From Bacteroidota bacterium (GTDB taxonomy: Bacteria > Bacteroidota > Bacteroidia > M30B66): a stretch of DNA of 64,000 nt. The stretch is from positions 54,984 through 118,983 of the forward strand of contig JAIXUS010000064.1 in assembly GCA_027483445.1 (NCBI GenBank), written 5' to 3'. Below the pieces are notes generated by a model that did not search any database, was not told the DNA's origin, and saw only the letters and a program-made list of their open reading frames with translations. Position numbers and translations under genes: made by a program. Shown here piece after piece: positions 24,302-33,252 of this stretch. Each line of letters opens with the position of its first letter. Position 1 is the stretch's first letter.

Positions 24302-25606
24302 TTACTTTACTTTTTCCAGATCGAGCAACAGGCGGTACAACGTGGCGTCGGCCGCGGCCTGAACCCAGGCATTTCGGGCCTGCGAATGCTCGTTGTAGGC
24401 ATTGAACACTTCGGTGAGCGAAACAACACCTTGTTCGTAGCTTAACAGGCTTAGTTTAAGGCTTTCGGCGCTAAGCAAATCGCGGCGTTTAGCCAGTTCG
24501 GCTGCTACAGAACGTTCTTTGCTTTTGATCAACCAATCTTGCAGCTCAGCATCGGCCTTGAACAGGGCTTGTTCGGTTTGCAGTTGACTCATTTCGAAGC
24601 CCAGTTGCGACTTTCGGCTCTGCCAGTGTTGGTTTCCACCTTTAACCAAAGGTACACTGAGGCTTAGTCCGATGGTTCCAAACTGAAAATTGTTAGAGCC
24701 GTTTCCAAGCCAGGTATCTCCTTGAGAAGCAAAGGTATAACGCGAGTTAAGGCTTAGCTTGGGAAGCCTCGACCAGCTTTGTTGTTTCCAACGCCATTTG
24801 GCCGCTGCTTCAGCCTCTTTGGCGGCCAGGTAGCTTAGCCTTTGTTCGGGATTTACGCGTTCAACTTCGACCGAGTTATTGTAGTTCTGCAGTTGATCGT
24901 CGATTTGGATGGTTTTTTCGTCGGCAATATTGAGCAGAGTCGATAATTGTTTAAGCGCTATTTGGAGCTCAGCTTCGAGTTTCAAGGTTTGCTGGTGCAT
25001 TTGAAGCCAAAGATTTTCGCTGCGATTCAGGTCGATTTTGCTCAACAGCTCCTTTGCATAACGGGCTTTTGTATTGAGGTAAAGAACCTGAGCGGTGGAG
25101 TCGAGGTTGCGATTGATTTGAAGGCTTTCGCGAAGAATAAGCACGCTGAAATATGCTCTGGAGACCGATTGCAGCACTCCAACGCGATTGTATTGTTGTT
25201 CGAGCTGCCCTTGTTTTTCGGTATGTCGGGCGGCCACAATTTGCGCCAGTTTATCGGCCTGCAAAATGGGTTGGCTAAAGTCGATGCTTGCCGATGAATT
25301 CCAAGGTCGGCCAAAGCGCACTTCCTGAAATCCGCCGGCTGGGCCGCCAAAGATTTCGGTTGGAATTAACTGCACCGGTAGCTCGACATTGTAGTCGCTC
25401 TGGGCTTGGGCCTGAATGGTTGGAAGGTAGGAAGAGCCGACAGATTTACGCTCGAATCGGGCCATTTTTTCCTGAATATTTGATGAAAGCACGCCCGGAT
25501 TTTGGCGCATTGCCAATTGATGGGCATCAGAAATACTGCGTAGAATAGTTTGTGACTGCGCCACTGTTGTACAAAGCAGCACGGTAATTAGGAGGAATTT
25601 AGGCAT
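24302..25606 (-). CDS. TolC-family outer membrane efflux protein
   Basis: The protein (434 residues) has a signal peptide (1-19, ending AQSQ), two long heptad-rich helical regions (about 25-60 and 115-215, then again 295-420) and beta-strand segments such as RFGRPWNSSASIDFSQPIL and NFQFGTIGLSLSVPLVKGG, the two-fold repeat of TolC channels. The start MPKFLLITVLL at 25606 is preferred over upstream codons because it gives a clean signal peptide. No periplasmic adaptor or inner-membrane pump gene is adjacent, so this is an orphan outer-membrane component. It is divergent from msrB and followed by a 239-bp spacer before the redoxin gene. Confidence 0.87.
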   Translation of the reverse strand: MPKFLLITVLLCTTVAQSQTILRSISDAHQLAMRQNPGVLSSNIQEKMARFERKSVGSSYLPTIQAQAQSDYNVELPVQLIPTEIFGGPAGGFQEVRFGRPWNSSASIDFSQPILQADKLAQIVAARHTEKQGQLEQQYNRVGVLQSVSRAYFSVLILRESLQINRNLDSTAQVLYLNTKARYAKELLSKIDLNRSENLWLQMHQQTLKLEAELQIALKQLSTLLNIADEKTIQIDDQLQNYNNSVEVERVNPEQRLSYLAAKEAEAAAKWRWKQQSWSRLPKLSLNSRYTFASQGDTWLGNGSNNFQFGTIGLSLSVPLVKGGNQHWQSRKSQLGFEMSQLQTEQALFKADAELQDWLIKSKERSVAAELAKRRDLLSAESLKLSLLSYEQGVVSLTEVFNAYNEHSQARNAWVQAAADATLYRLLLDLEKVK

Positions 25607-25744
25607 ATAGATTCGTTCGCTTCGGGCAAAGGTGAAGTGCTCGACCGAAACGCCCAAAAGCAGGTTCGGGAAGCGGAAGAAAGTACATCGAAACTTTGGC
25701 AACAAATAGGGCTCAACAAGCGTTTCATACACTCAGATTTTCCA

Positions 25745-26287
25745 ATGTTTAAATTCACATTTTCAATTGTGCTTCTCTTGCTCTTACTGATTCAGTGCAG
25801 CAACGGAAGCGCGCCTCAAATGGCTATGCAAACCAACAATCCAGTTCAAAAAGAGGGAAACCCTTATTATTCCCGAACCGATACTTCGAAATTGGTACTT
25901 CCTGATGCAGAATGGAAGAAAGTGTTAAGTCCCGATGTTTATTACATTGCCCGCCAAAAGGGCACTGAGTACGCTTTTAGCGGGAAATTCTGGGATTTTG
26001 AAGGGAAAGGAACGTATTTCTGTGCGGCCTGTGGAAATAAATTGTTTCGTTCTGATGCCAAGTTTGCCAGCTCTTGCGGTTGGCCCAGCTTTTTTGTGGC
26101 GGAGCGTCCGGAGGCGGTGATTTACAAGCCCGACTATACCCATGGTATGATTCGAACAGAAGTGTTGTGTGGCCGGTGTGACGGGCATTTAGGCCATATT
26201 TTCGATGATGGTCCGGCACCTACATACAAGCGTTTTTGTATGAATTCAATCGTTTTGGATTTTGAGCCCGACAAGGGGGGAAATTAA
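25745..26287 (+). CDS. msrB: lipoprotein peptide-methionine (R)-S-oxide reductase MsrB
   Basis: A 180-residue protein that reduces methionine-R-sulfoxide in proteins. A lipobox LLIQC with Cys18 predicts a membrane-anchored periplasmic lipoprotein. The zinc-binding CxxC pairs are CAACG and CGRCDGHLGH, the conserved CGWPSF is present, and the catalytic cysteine is in RFCMNS. The start is placed at 25745 because the encoded N-terminus is then a lipoprotein signal peptide. It is divergent from the TolC gene and 85 bases upstream of a LysR-type HTH protein. An envelope location suggests repair of oxidised exported proteins. Confidence 0.92.
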   Translation: MFKFTFSIVLLLLLLIQCSNGSAPQMAMQTNNPVQKEGNPYYSRTDTSKLVLPDAEWKKVLSPDVYYIARQKGTEYAFSGKFWDFEGKGTYFCAACGNKLFRSDAKFASSCGWPSFFVAERPEAVIYKPDYTHGMIRTEVLCGRCDGHLGHIFDDGPAPTYKRFCMNSIVLDFEPDKGGN

Positions 26288-26323
26288 ACCTCGATTAAAA
26301 TCCACTTTCGGGCTTGATTTGCA

Positions 26324-26353
26324 TTGGGAGTCGTAATGAAAAAGTTACATTTG
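26324..26353 (+). promoter_or_regulatory. promoter of the LysR-type HTH gene
   Basis: TTG (26324-26326), 19 bases, TACATTTG (26346-26353) matches the Bacteroidota sigma-factor consensus exactly in sequence and spacing. The ATG follows 19 bases later, leaving a very short leader. Confidence 0.65.
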
Positions 26354-26372
26354 CTTATAAATTGTCCCAAAC

Positions 26373-26672
26373 ATGCTAATCACCCTGCGTCAGCTCCAAT
26401 ACGTGATCGCAGTGGCCGACACCGGTAGCTTTTCTAAAGCGGCCGATGTGTGCTACGCAGAACAAAGTACTGTAAGTCAACAGGTTAAGGTGATGGAAGA
26501 TCGTCTTGGCGTTCAAATTTTTAGCCGTGGTAATTACCCGCTCAAGGTTACTCCTGAGGGGCAGCGTATTGTTGAAAATGCACGCGAAATCATCGATCGT
26601 GTAGAAGATTTGATAAAGCCTTTTAAAGCACCCGGTAAACCAAGCCCCGCAGCGGCTGTGCCTGCGAGGTAG
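26373..26672 (+). CDS. stand-alone LysR-type (OxyR-like) DNA-binding domain
   Basis: This 99-residue protein has a complete LysR winged helix-turn-helix (residues 3-62: LRQLQYVIAVADTGSFSKAA, then STVSQQVKVMEDRLGVQIF) and the start of the linker helix (63-85), followed by a short Pro/Ala-rich tail. LysR regulators are normally about 300 residues with a periplasmic-binding-protein-like effector domain. Here nothing resembling that domain follows, and the next gene begins 43 bases on. The N-terminus resembles OxyR. A perfect upstream promoter and an intact frame suggest it is expressed rather than decaying. It could bind DNA constitutively or compete with a full-length OxyR elsewhere. Confidence 0.8.
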   Translation: MLITLRQLQYVIAVADTGSFSKAADVCYAEQSTVSQQVKVMEDRLGVQIFSRGNYPLKVTPEGQRIVENAREIIDRVEDLIKPFKAPGKPSPAAAVPAR

Positions 26673-26715
26673 GAGTGTTCTACTTTTTGCCTAAGTTCGC
26701 ATTCATTTCTAAAAT

Positions 26716-29385
26716 ATGCCGAGCTTGTTTCGTTTTCTCCTTATTATTCTCCTGTTTAGCACAATCGCTCAGTCACAGCCTTTCCAGTATAAGCCTTTGC
26801 CCGGAGCCAATTCCATGAATGAATATCGGCGGCAATTCCAGCAATGGGCCGATAGCACCGACCTGAATGCGGTAAAGGGTTGGAAAATGCAAAAGCGTTG
26901 GGAACACGACATGCTGATGCACAGCGACGGAAAAGGTGAACCCGGTGATGCCGGAGATTTTCTCCGCTACCAGATGCAAAAGTCGGCTTCCCAAAAGTCG
27001 GCTTCCTCGTTTAGTGCAAATTGGTTTCCGGTGGGCCCTTACAACATTCCCTTCGATCTAACCGGCTATCTAGAAGTCGGAATCGGCCGGATGAATTGCA
27101 TGACCTTTCACCCAACAAATCCACAGATTCTGTATGTAGGTGTGGCTCAAGGCGGTGTCTGGAAATCAGAAAATGGCGGTCAGTCATGGGCGCCGCTCAC
27201 CGACAATCTGCCGATGCTTAGGATTTCCGATATCGACATCAACCCCCAAAATCCTGATGAGATTTACATTTCGGTGGGCGATTATGCCTACCTCGGTATA
27301 AACCTCGAAACCACCAACCGAAAGCGTCATACGCACTACGGTTTGGGCGTTTTTAAGACGACCAATGGAGGCACAACCTGGGAGCCCACTGCACTCACAT
27401 TTGATCAGACGGATGGCGATGGTTCTCTGATTTGTGATGTCATCCTTCATCCGGAAAATCCGCAAACCCTTGTTGCGGCTGGTGAAACAGGCATCTACCG
27501 TTCAACCGATGGTGGCGATTCGTGGACAACCATCCTCGACACATTGATGTGGGATTTAATTAGCGACCCACAAAACCCCAATGTGCTGTATGCAGCCTCC
27601 GGCTGGGTGAAAAACTCCAATGATGGATTTGCCGGTATTTTCAAAAGCACCGACTTTGGGCAAAGCTGGAGCCTGCTCAATACGGGCATTCCAACTACCG
27701 GGTTTGTGCAACGCATTAAGCTCGATATTCCATTGCAGAACAGTAACCGGATTTATGCTGTAGCTGTGGATGAATTTAGCGGTTATTATGGTCTTTATCG
27801 CAGTGATGACGCCGGTTTAACCTGGAATTTTACGCCTGCTCCACTGAATGTGTTGGATGGTGGTGAAGGCGATAACGTTGGTGGACAAGGAACGTACGAT
27901 TTAACCTTATTGACAGATGCCGCCAACGAAGACAGGATTTTTGTGGGTGGTGTAAACCTCTGGGCCTCCGACGATGCCGGGCAGTCATTTAACCCGGTAG
28001 CCCATTGGACAACTTTTTATGGACCAACGATTCATGCTGATCAGCATCACATGTATCGGCACCCGCTTACCGGTGAGTATTTCATGGTGAACGACGGTGG
28101 CGTTTATAAAACCAACGAAATTATCTCTCAAACCTGGGAAGAGGCCAATAATGGTAGTCCTTGGCCAAGCAATTGGACCAATCTCAACAATGGTATGAAC
28201 GTGACCTCTTTTTACCGTTTGTCGAGTTCGAAAAATTCAACAGGCCGATTGGTTTCGGGTGCGCAAGATAACTCAACCTTTTATTTCGATGGAAATGAGT
28301 GGTTTAGCATTTTTGGAGGCGATGGAATGGATAACTACTTAAGTCCGAACGACGATTTTCACGTATTGGGTTCAAGCCAGTTTGGAAACTTCTATCTTTC
28401 TTACGATGGAGGATTTAGCTCCGATTTTCTTGCTTCCAATCCGCTCGATGAGGAGTCGGAATGGACTACACCTATTGTTGCCGCTCCCAGTCAGACAGGG
28501 CGATTGTATCTGGGCAATGAGAATGTAGTGTTTTCGAATGATGACGGACAAAGTTGGTCGGTGGGTGGTGCCATCCCCGGAACGGGCGAACCGCTTACTG
28601 CGTTGGGTGTTTCGCCAACAAACGCGAACCTGGTTTTTGCGGCTAGCAAAGTCGATTACCTCAATAACCTACCGTTGCAAGTGTTTAGGTCAAACAACGG
28701 AGCTCAATCGTGGGTGAATGTGACGGGTTCGCTGCCAGATTCGCTCTATGCAACGGGCATAGCGTTGAATTCGGTGAATCCGTCGGAAGTGTTTATTTGT
28801 TTTGCCGGCTTTAGTGATGGCGCCAAGGTTTATCGCTCAACAAACTCTGGATCTACCTGGAGCAATGTGAGTTACAACCTTCCCAATGTTCCGGTAAACA
28901 TGGTCACCTCGTTGCCGGGCAGTCGCGATCTATTGGCGGCCACCGATGCGGGTGTGTTTCTTCTTCGGGCCGATAGCACAACGTGGATCGAAGAGAGCAT
29001 GGGGCTTCCGAATGTGATTGTGAGCGACATTGAGATTAACGAGGCTTTGAATAAGGTTTATGTTTCAACGTTTGGCCGGGGCATTTGGGCAACAGATCTC
29101 GACTTGTTTACTTCAATCCGGCCATCGGCCTTTGCCCGTCAAACCTTGCAATTGCTTAATCCATCAACCGATCGCTGGTTGGTTCAATGGGGCGATGGGA
29201 AACTTATGCCAAACAAGGCATCGCTGGAAGTTATTGATATTCAAGGACGTGTTCTGCATCGCGCTGATGTGAGCGGACAGAGTTCGGTAGAATTCAACAG
29301 CAGTGCCTGGTCGTTCGGCGTTTATTTTGCACGCCTCTCGGCGGATGGCCTTTCGAGAGTAGAGCGCTTTGTGGTAAGGCGTTGA
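26716..29385 (+). CDS. T9SS-sorted sortilin/BNR-repeat beta-propeller protein
   Basis: A large secreted protein (889 residues). The signal peptide (1-19) ends TIAQSQ. The body carries repeated Asp-box/BNR motifs of the S-x-D-x-G-x-T/S-W type: SENGGQSWAPL, TTNGGTTWEPT, STDGGDSWTTI, STDFGQSWSLL, SDDAGLTWNF, SNDDGQSWSV and STNSGSTWSN. This indicates a VPS10/sortilin-like ten-bladed propeller or two consecutive propellers. The final 80 residues (LQLLNPSTDRWLVQW ... FGVYFARLSADGLSRVERFVVRR) form a T9SS sorting domain. Such proteins are common in Bacteroidota and are thought to bind or process polysaccharide or protein; no catalytic dyad is clear. Downstream is a bulged hairpin at 29430-29458. Confidence 0.87.
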   Translation: MPSLFRFLLIILLFSTIAQSQPFQYKPLPGANSMNEYRRQFQQWADSTDLNAVKGWKMQKRWEHDMLMHSDGKGEPGDAGDFLRYQMQKSASQKSASSFSANWFPVGPYNIPFDLTGYLEVGIGRMNCMTFHPTNPQILYVGVAQGGVWKSENGGQSWAPLTDNLPMLRISDIDINPQNPDEIYISVGDYAYLGINLETTNRKRHTHYGLGVFKTTNGGTTWEPTALTFDQTDGDGSLICDVILHPENPQTLVAAGETGIYRSTDGGDSWTTILDTLMWDLISDPQNPNVLYAASGWVKNSNDGFAGIFKSTDFGQSWSLLNTGIPTTGFVQRIKLDIPLQNSNRIYAVAVDEFSGYYGLYRSDDAGLTWNFTPAPLNVLDGGEGDNVGGQGTYDLTLLTDAANEDRIFVGGVNLWASDDAGQSFNPVAHWTTFYGPTIHADQHHMYRHPLTGEYFMVNDGGVYKTNEIISQTWEEANNGSPWPSNWTNLNNGMNVTSFYRLSSSKNSTGRLVSGAQDNSTFYFDGNEWFSIFGGDGMDNYLSPNDDFHVLGSSQFGNFYLSYDGGFSSDFLASNPLDEESEWTTPIVAAPSQTGRLYLGNENVVFSNDDGQSWSVGGAIPGTGEPLTALGVSPTNANLVFAASKVDYLNNLPLQVFRSNNGAQSWVNVTGSLPDSLYATGIALNSVNPSEVFICFAGFSDGAKVYRSTNSGSTWSNVSYNLPNVPVNMVTSLPGSRDLLAATDAGVFLLRADSTTWIEESMGLPNVIVSDIEINEALNKVYVSTFGRGIWATDLDLFTSIRPSAFARQTLQLLNPSTDRWLVQWGDGKLMPNKASLEVIDIQGRVLHRADVSGQSSVEFNSSAWSFGVYFARLSADGLSRVERFVVRR

Positions 29386-29429
29386 GGCAAAGTCTTTCGA
29401 TTTAGCCCATTTGTTTGGGGTTATGGATT

Positions 29430-29458
29430 TTATCAATACGCTTTTAATGCGTTGATAA
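29430..29458 (+). other. bulged hairpin downstream of the BNR gene
   Basis: TTATCAATACGC (29430-29441) can pair with GCGTTGATAA (29449-29458), leaving a bulge in the left arm. It lies 45 bases after the stop. There is no T-run after it, so intrinsic termination is uncertain; it may stabilise the transcript end. Confidence 0.35.
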
Positions 29459-29564
29459 TGAAATCACTAAAATGCTTTTATGGCATTCATCAGGGAAACT
29501 ATCCCGACTTTCTTTCTTGTTAAAGAAACTTGGAGGTTATTTGCGGAAACTTTAACGATTTGCG

Positions 29565-31049
29565 ATGGAACAAACCGAATCAATTCCAACAACAGCTAGC
29601 CATTCGGCTACGGCTGTTCCCGTAACTGTAGCGTATGGCGACGGTATCGGACCAGAAATCATGGAGGCTACCCTCCGAATTCTTGAGGCTGCTGGAGCCC
29701 GAATCAAAACAGAAACAATCGAAGTAGGTGAGAAGGTATACCTCAGCGGTAACACTTCTGGCATCGACAAGAGCGCCTGGGACTCAATTCGCAGAACCAA
29801 AGTGTTTCTGAAAGCACCCATTACAACACCGCAAGGTGGCGGTTACAAGTCGCTGAATGTAACTACCCGTAAAATGCTCGGCCTTTACGCCAATGTTCGT
29901 CCTTCAATTGCTTACCACCCATTCGTGGATACCAAGCATGCCGGAATGGATGTGGTGATTATTCGCGAGAATGAAGAAGACTTGTATGCCGGTATTGAGC
30001 ATCAGCAAACCGACGAGGTAGTGCAGTGCTTGAAGCTGGTTAGCCGCCCCGGCTGCGAGCGTATCGTACGCTATGCGTTTGAATATGCCCGTCAGTACGG
30101 ACGTAAAAAAGTAACTTGCTTTACTAAAGACAACATCATGAAGCAAACCGATGGTTTGTTCCATAAGGTGTTTGATGAAATTGGTGCTGAATATCCAGAC
30201 ATCGAGCAAGAGCACTGGATTATCGACATTGGAGCCGCTAAGTTGGCCGATACACCTGAGGCATTCGATGTAATCGTAACCCTGAACCTTTACGGCGATG
30301 TTTTGTCTGACGTAGCGGCGCAGATTGCCGGGTCGGTAGGTTTAGCCGGAAGCGCGAACATTGGCGCTGAAGTATCCATGTTCGAAGCAATCCACGGTTC
30401 GGCTCCACGCCGCGCCGGCCAAAATGTAGCCAACCCAAGTGGTTTGTTGCAAGGAGCCATTCAAATGTTGGTGCACATTGGTCAGTCAGATGTAGCCTCG
30501 AAAATCCAGAATGCCTGGTTAAAAACACTCGAAGACGGTATTCATACCTACGACATTTTCCGCGAAGGTGTGAGCCGCGAAAAGGTGGGAACCAGCGAGT
30601 TTGCCAGCGCTGTGATTGCCCGTTTGGGTCAGCAACCATCTAGTCTAAAAGCTGTTGCTTACAGCAGCGCCGGAAGCTTGAACCTCAAAATGCCTGAACG
30701 TAAACCGGCTGCGCACAAAGAGCTTGTTGGTGCCGATGTTTTCATGCATTGGACAGGAACAAACCCCAATGAATTGGGTGAAAAAGTAAGTGCTGTAGAT
30801 GGCGGTAAGCTTAAGCTGAGCATGATTTCAAACCGTGGAATCGTGGTTTGGCCTACAGGTTTCCCCGAAACTTTCTGCACCGACCATTGGCGTTTGCGCT
30901 TCAAGCCAGAAGCAGGAACACCTATTAACAATGCCGATTTACTCAACCTCATAACCCGTTTACACGAAGCAGGTCTCGAATTCATCAAAATCGAAAATCT
31001 GTATCGTTTCGACGGAAAAGAAGCTTACTCGCTGGGACAGGGACAATAA
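29565..31049 (+). CDS. icd: isocitrate dehydrogenase, Thermus-type long form
   Basis: This 494-residue enzyme converts isocitrate to 2-oxoglutarate and CO2. It has YGDGIGPEIME near the N-terminus and the substrate-binding NVTTRKMLGLYANVRPS, where a Ser/Thr and arginines contact isocitrate. IRENEEDLYAGIEHQQTD and ITLNLYGDVLSD-type segments (VTLNLYGDVLSDVAAQ) bind metal, and GSAPRRAGQNVANPSG is the coenzyme loop. The extra C-terminal domain of about 140 residues (HKELVGADVFMHWTG ... LYRFDGKEAYSLGQGQ) is typical of the Thermus thermophilus-type enzyme and absent from E. coli Icd. NADP specificity is likely but not proved by eye. A strong terminator follows at 31087, so it is monocistronic. Confidence 0.92.
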   Translation: MEQTESIPTTASHSATAVPVTVAYGDGIGPEIMEATLRILEAAGARIKTETIEVGEKVYLSGNTSGIDKSAWDSIRRTKVFLKAPITTPQGGGYKSLNVTTRKMLGLYANVRPSIAYHPFVDTKHAGMDVVIIRENEEDLYAGIEHQQTDEVVQCLKLVSRPGCERIVRYAFEYARQYGRKKVTCFTKDNIMKQTDGLFHKVFDEIGAEYPDIEQEHWIIDIGAAKLADTPEAFDVIVTLNLYGDVLSDVAAQIAGSVGLAGSANIGAEVSMFEAIHGSAPRRAGQNVANPSGLLQGAIQMLVHIGQSDVASKIQNAWLKTLEDGIHTYDIFREGVSREKVGTSEFASAVIARLGQQPSSLKAVAYSSAGSLNLKMPERKPAAHKELVGADVFMHWTGTNPNELGEKVSAVDGGKLKLSMISNRGIVVWPTGFPETFCTDHWRLRFKPEAGTPINNADLLNLITRLHEAGLEFIKIENLYRFDGKEAYSLGQGQ

Positions 31050-31086
31050 CAGCGGGTAGGGCGTGTATTCATAGTTTGTTTGACAA

Positions 31087-31119
31087 CCGAAAGCTCCGTA
31101 AGGGGCTTTCGGTTTTTTT
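31087..31119 (+). terminator. rho-independent terminator after icd
   Basis: CCGAAAGC (31087-31094) pairs with GCTTTCGG (31105-31112) around a 10-base loop, followed by seven T (31113-31119). It lies 38 bases after the icd stop. Confidence 0.9.
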
Positions 31120-31246
31120 GTAGATGTACTTCAGCAATTCGTACCGATTGGTTTTGTGGTGAATTGTAGCATTGAATCGCTGCCAGTGCTCGCCGAAAAA
31201 GCCAGAGTTACAAGCATTTTCGAAATTCCAGCAACAGATCCGAGCT

Positions 31247-31311
31247 CCAAATCCTGTTCAAGCCCGGTTAAAGTGCAGCAAATAAAGTGATTGAGTGTTT
31301 TCAGCAAGCCT
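31247..31311 (-). repeat. partial MITE-like element, copy 5 (one end only)
   Basis: On the minus strand AGGCTTGCTGAAAACACTCA matches the left end of the copies at 36974 and 37225 (GGGCTTGCTGAAAAACACTC). The match continues through CTTTATTTGC-GCACTTTA and CTTGAACAGGATTTGG. The opposite end was not found, so this is a truncated or diverged copy. Confidence 0.5.
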
Positions 31312-31329
31312 TTGACAAAGCGCCCGGCC

Positions 31330-31461
31330 TCAATGGTTGCACTTCCAAACGCCGGCGAAAATGGCCACCCAAACCAAGCCTTTGAGTAAAAAGAATAAAA
31401 ACCCAGCCCAACCCAGCTTTTTCAACCAGATTAACCAAGGCTGATTTTGATTCATGTTCAT
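31330..31461 (-). CDS. small single-span membrane protein, translationally coupled
   Basis: A 43-residue protein with an N-terminal polar stretch (MNMNQNQPW), a KK pair and a hydrophobic segment LGWAGFLFFLLKGLVWVAIF that spans a membrane once. Its ATG overlaps the stop codon of the upstream T9SS gene (TAATG, 31463-31459), a sign of coupled translation. From memory, similar tiny 'WLKK-GWAGFLFFLIKGL' proteins are frequent in Bacteroidota, but I know of no function. The coding evidence is the overlap, the clear topology and the tidy stop. A longer reading from an upstream codon is unlikely because it would lie inside the T9SS gene. Confidence 0.6.
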   Translation of the reverse strand: MNMNQNQPWLIWLKKLGWAGFLFFLLKGLVWVAIFAGVWKCNH

Positions 31462-33233
31462 TAAGGCCTGCTTAATAATCGCAAAGTCCGGTTGCCCAAG
31501 TCGGTTCGTAGGCGAACAAGATAAAGTCCTTGCACATCGGGTAGCGTGAGGCTTTGTGACCAATTGCCGTTCGCCTTCCACAGGGCCGAGGAAAGAAGCT
31601 GACCATGGATGGAGAGTACTTCCACCTGAATATTCGTTGGTTTGACAGAATTCCCAAACACGGTGAGTTCACCGGCCTGAATGCTGTAATGCAGCTGCTC
31701 GAGTGCAGGATCGCTTATTCCCGTTTTGATGACTTCTACGGTGGTGTTGAGCGTATCGCTACCGCATACATTGCTGGCAATCAGGGTTACCGGCCAAATG
31801 TCATCAAACAAGAAGTCGAAACTTGGATTTTGCTCATTGGAAGTGTTGCCGCTGCCAAAATCCCAAAACCAGGCACCGGTATTTTGTGATGTGGATGTGA
31901 ATTGTACTGTAAAGTCTATATCGTTGAGCTGCTCGTAGGTGAATGAGGCTATCGGCAGTGGAAAGGTGTTTACCTGAACCACCGATGAGCTTCCGGTGCA
32001 TCCATTTGCATTTTGAGCACTCACAGAGTAGCCGCCTGTTTGGCTAATGGTTAGTGTGTTGCCCTGAGCATTGTTAGACCATACGTAATTGCTAAATCCG
32101 GCTTCGGCTGTGAGTACCAAAACACTGTCGCCGCAAATGTTGTGTGGCCCTTCGGGAAGGATATCGACGCTAAAGACGGGGTCGACCGTAATCACAAGTG
32201 TTTCGGAGCTGGCATCGCACCCTGCACCACCGGTGGCACTCACGCTAATTTGGGCATTTTGCGAAACGGTAATGCTCTGTCCCGTGCTGCCATTGCTCCA
32301 GGAGTAATTACTAAATCCGGGCTGCGCGGTGAGCACCACGTTTTCGCCGGCGCAGAGAGTTAAGTCGGGTTCATCGAATGTTACGTTTAATGTCGGTTGG
32401 TCATCCACAGTAACTGTAACCGTTTCGGTGGTGGAACAATTGGGGCCATTGCTTACAGTTAAGGTGTAGGTTGTGGTTGCTGTTGGCGTGGCCACCGGAT
32501 TGGCAACAGCCGGATTGCTAAGGCCGCTGGCTGGCGACCATGTGTAGGTGTAATTGGTCGACGAGCCTCCGCTTGCGGTGGGAGCGCCACCGAGGTTGGC
32601 GTTTTGTCCGGGACAAATACTAATGTCGCTACCCGGGTTTACCTGAGGAGGGACGCAGGCTCCTGTAGGCTCAACACAGCAATTGCCGCCCTGTGAAACG
32701 TTGTAGGTGGTATTCAACCAGCATACATATTGCGTAACATGGGCGTAAAGTGCGGCGCCGGTTTGTTGCTGAAAGTAAAAAACCACCTGGTCGGGCGTAT
32801 TTCCTCCTCCGGCATCTTCGGTAGCACTACACGCGCCTGCCACACCAACAATGTTTGGCCATCCGTTCGGGTTGGCAAGTCCTGCCGGTGGATTCACATT
32901 AATGTCAATCAACGAGGCATCTACACCGGTAACTGTGGTTGGAAAATCACCAAGTCCGCAGTTGTTATTGCCTTGTGTGGAGGCAAACCCGGCGTAAATA
33001 ACCCCTGCAACATTACTCACGAAAGGGCCGGTGATGGTAACTTGCACAGGTTCGTAGGTACAAATGCCAATGTAGAGGTTGGGAATATTGGCATCTACGT
33101 TAATCGTAACGATTCCTCCATCATAATTCGAGTAAATCATGAGTTTGCCATTGCCACTGCATATGGTTTGTGCGCGCAATTGTCCAAGCAAACCAAGGCC
33201 TGAAAGAAGAAACAGAAGTAGCAGTGTTTTCAT
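31461..33233 (-). CDS. T9SS-sorted PKD/Ig-like repeat protein
   Basis: The protein (590 residues) has a signal peptide (MKTLLLLFLLSGLGLLGQLRAQ, shown as 1-20 plus AQ). An N-terminal domain (about 23-190) is rich in Gly and Cys (YIGICTYEPVQVTITG, GNNNCGLGDFPT). Repeated Ig-like modules of about 80 residues follow, with SGLSNPAVANPVATPTATTT and two copies of the pattern GFSNYxWSN. A PKD domain near 465 carries WFWDFGSGNTSNEQNPSFDF. The end (IQAGELTVFGNSVKPTNIQVEVLSIHGQ, in two segments, then GLYLVRLRTDLGNRTLRLLSRP) is a T9SS sorting domain. The start is placed at 33233 on the basis of the signal peptide. It sits between the porin gene and a coupled small membrane protein. Confidence 0.85.
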   Translation of the reverse strand: MKTLLLLFLLSGLGLLGQLRAQTICSGNGKLMIYSNYDGGIVTINVDANIPNLYIGICTYEPVQVTITGPFVSNVAGVIYAGFASTQGNNNCGLGDFPTTVTGVDASLIDINVNPPAGLANPNGWPNIVGVAGACSATEDAGGGNTPDQVVFYFQQQTGAALYAHVTQYVCWLNTTYNVSQGGNCCVEPTGACVPPQVNPGSDISICPGQNANLGGAPTASGGSSTNYTYTWSPASGLSNPAVANPVATPTATTTYTLTVSNGPNCSTTETVTVTVDDQPTLNVTFDEPDLTLCAGENVVLTAQPGFSNYSWSNGSTGQSITVSQNAQISVSATGGAGCDASSETLVITVDPVFSVDILPEGPHNICGDSVLVLTAEAGFSNYVWSNNAQGNTLTISQTGGYSVSAQNANGCTGSSSVVQVNTFPLPIASFTYEQLNDIDFTVQFTSTSQNTGAWFWDFGSGNTSNEQNPSFDFLFDDIWPVTLIASNVCGSDTLNTTVEVIKTGISDPALEQLHYSIQAGELTVFGNSVKPTNIQVEVLSIHGQLLSSALWKANGNWSQSLTLPDVQGLYLVRLRTDLGNRTLRLLSRP

Positions 33234-33252
33234 GGTATTAGAGAAGCAATAG

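Noticed and set aside
31120..31245. Possible gene fragment downstream of icd on the minus strand
   Set aside because: About 60 codons are open and look partly protein-like (WNFENACNSGFFGEHW), but there is no start codon, the frame runs through the icd terminator, and part of it aligns with the MITE-like family.
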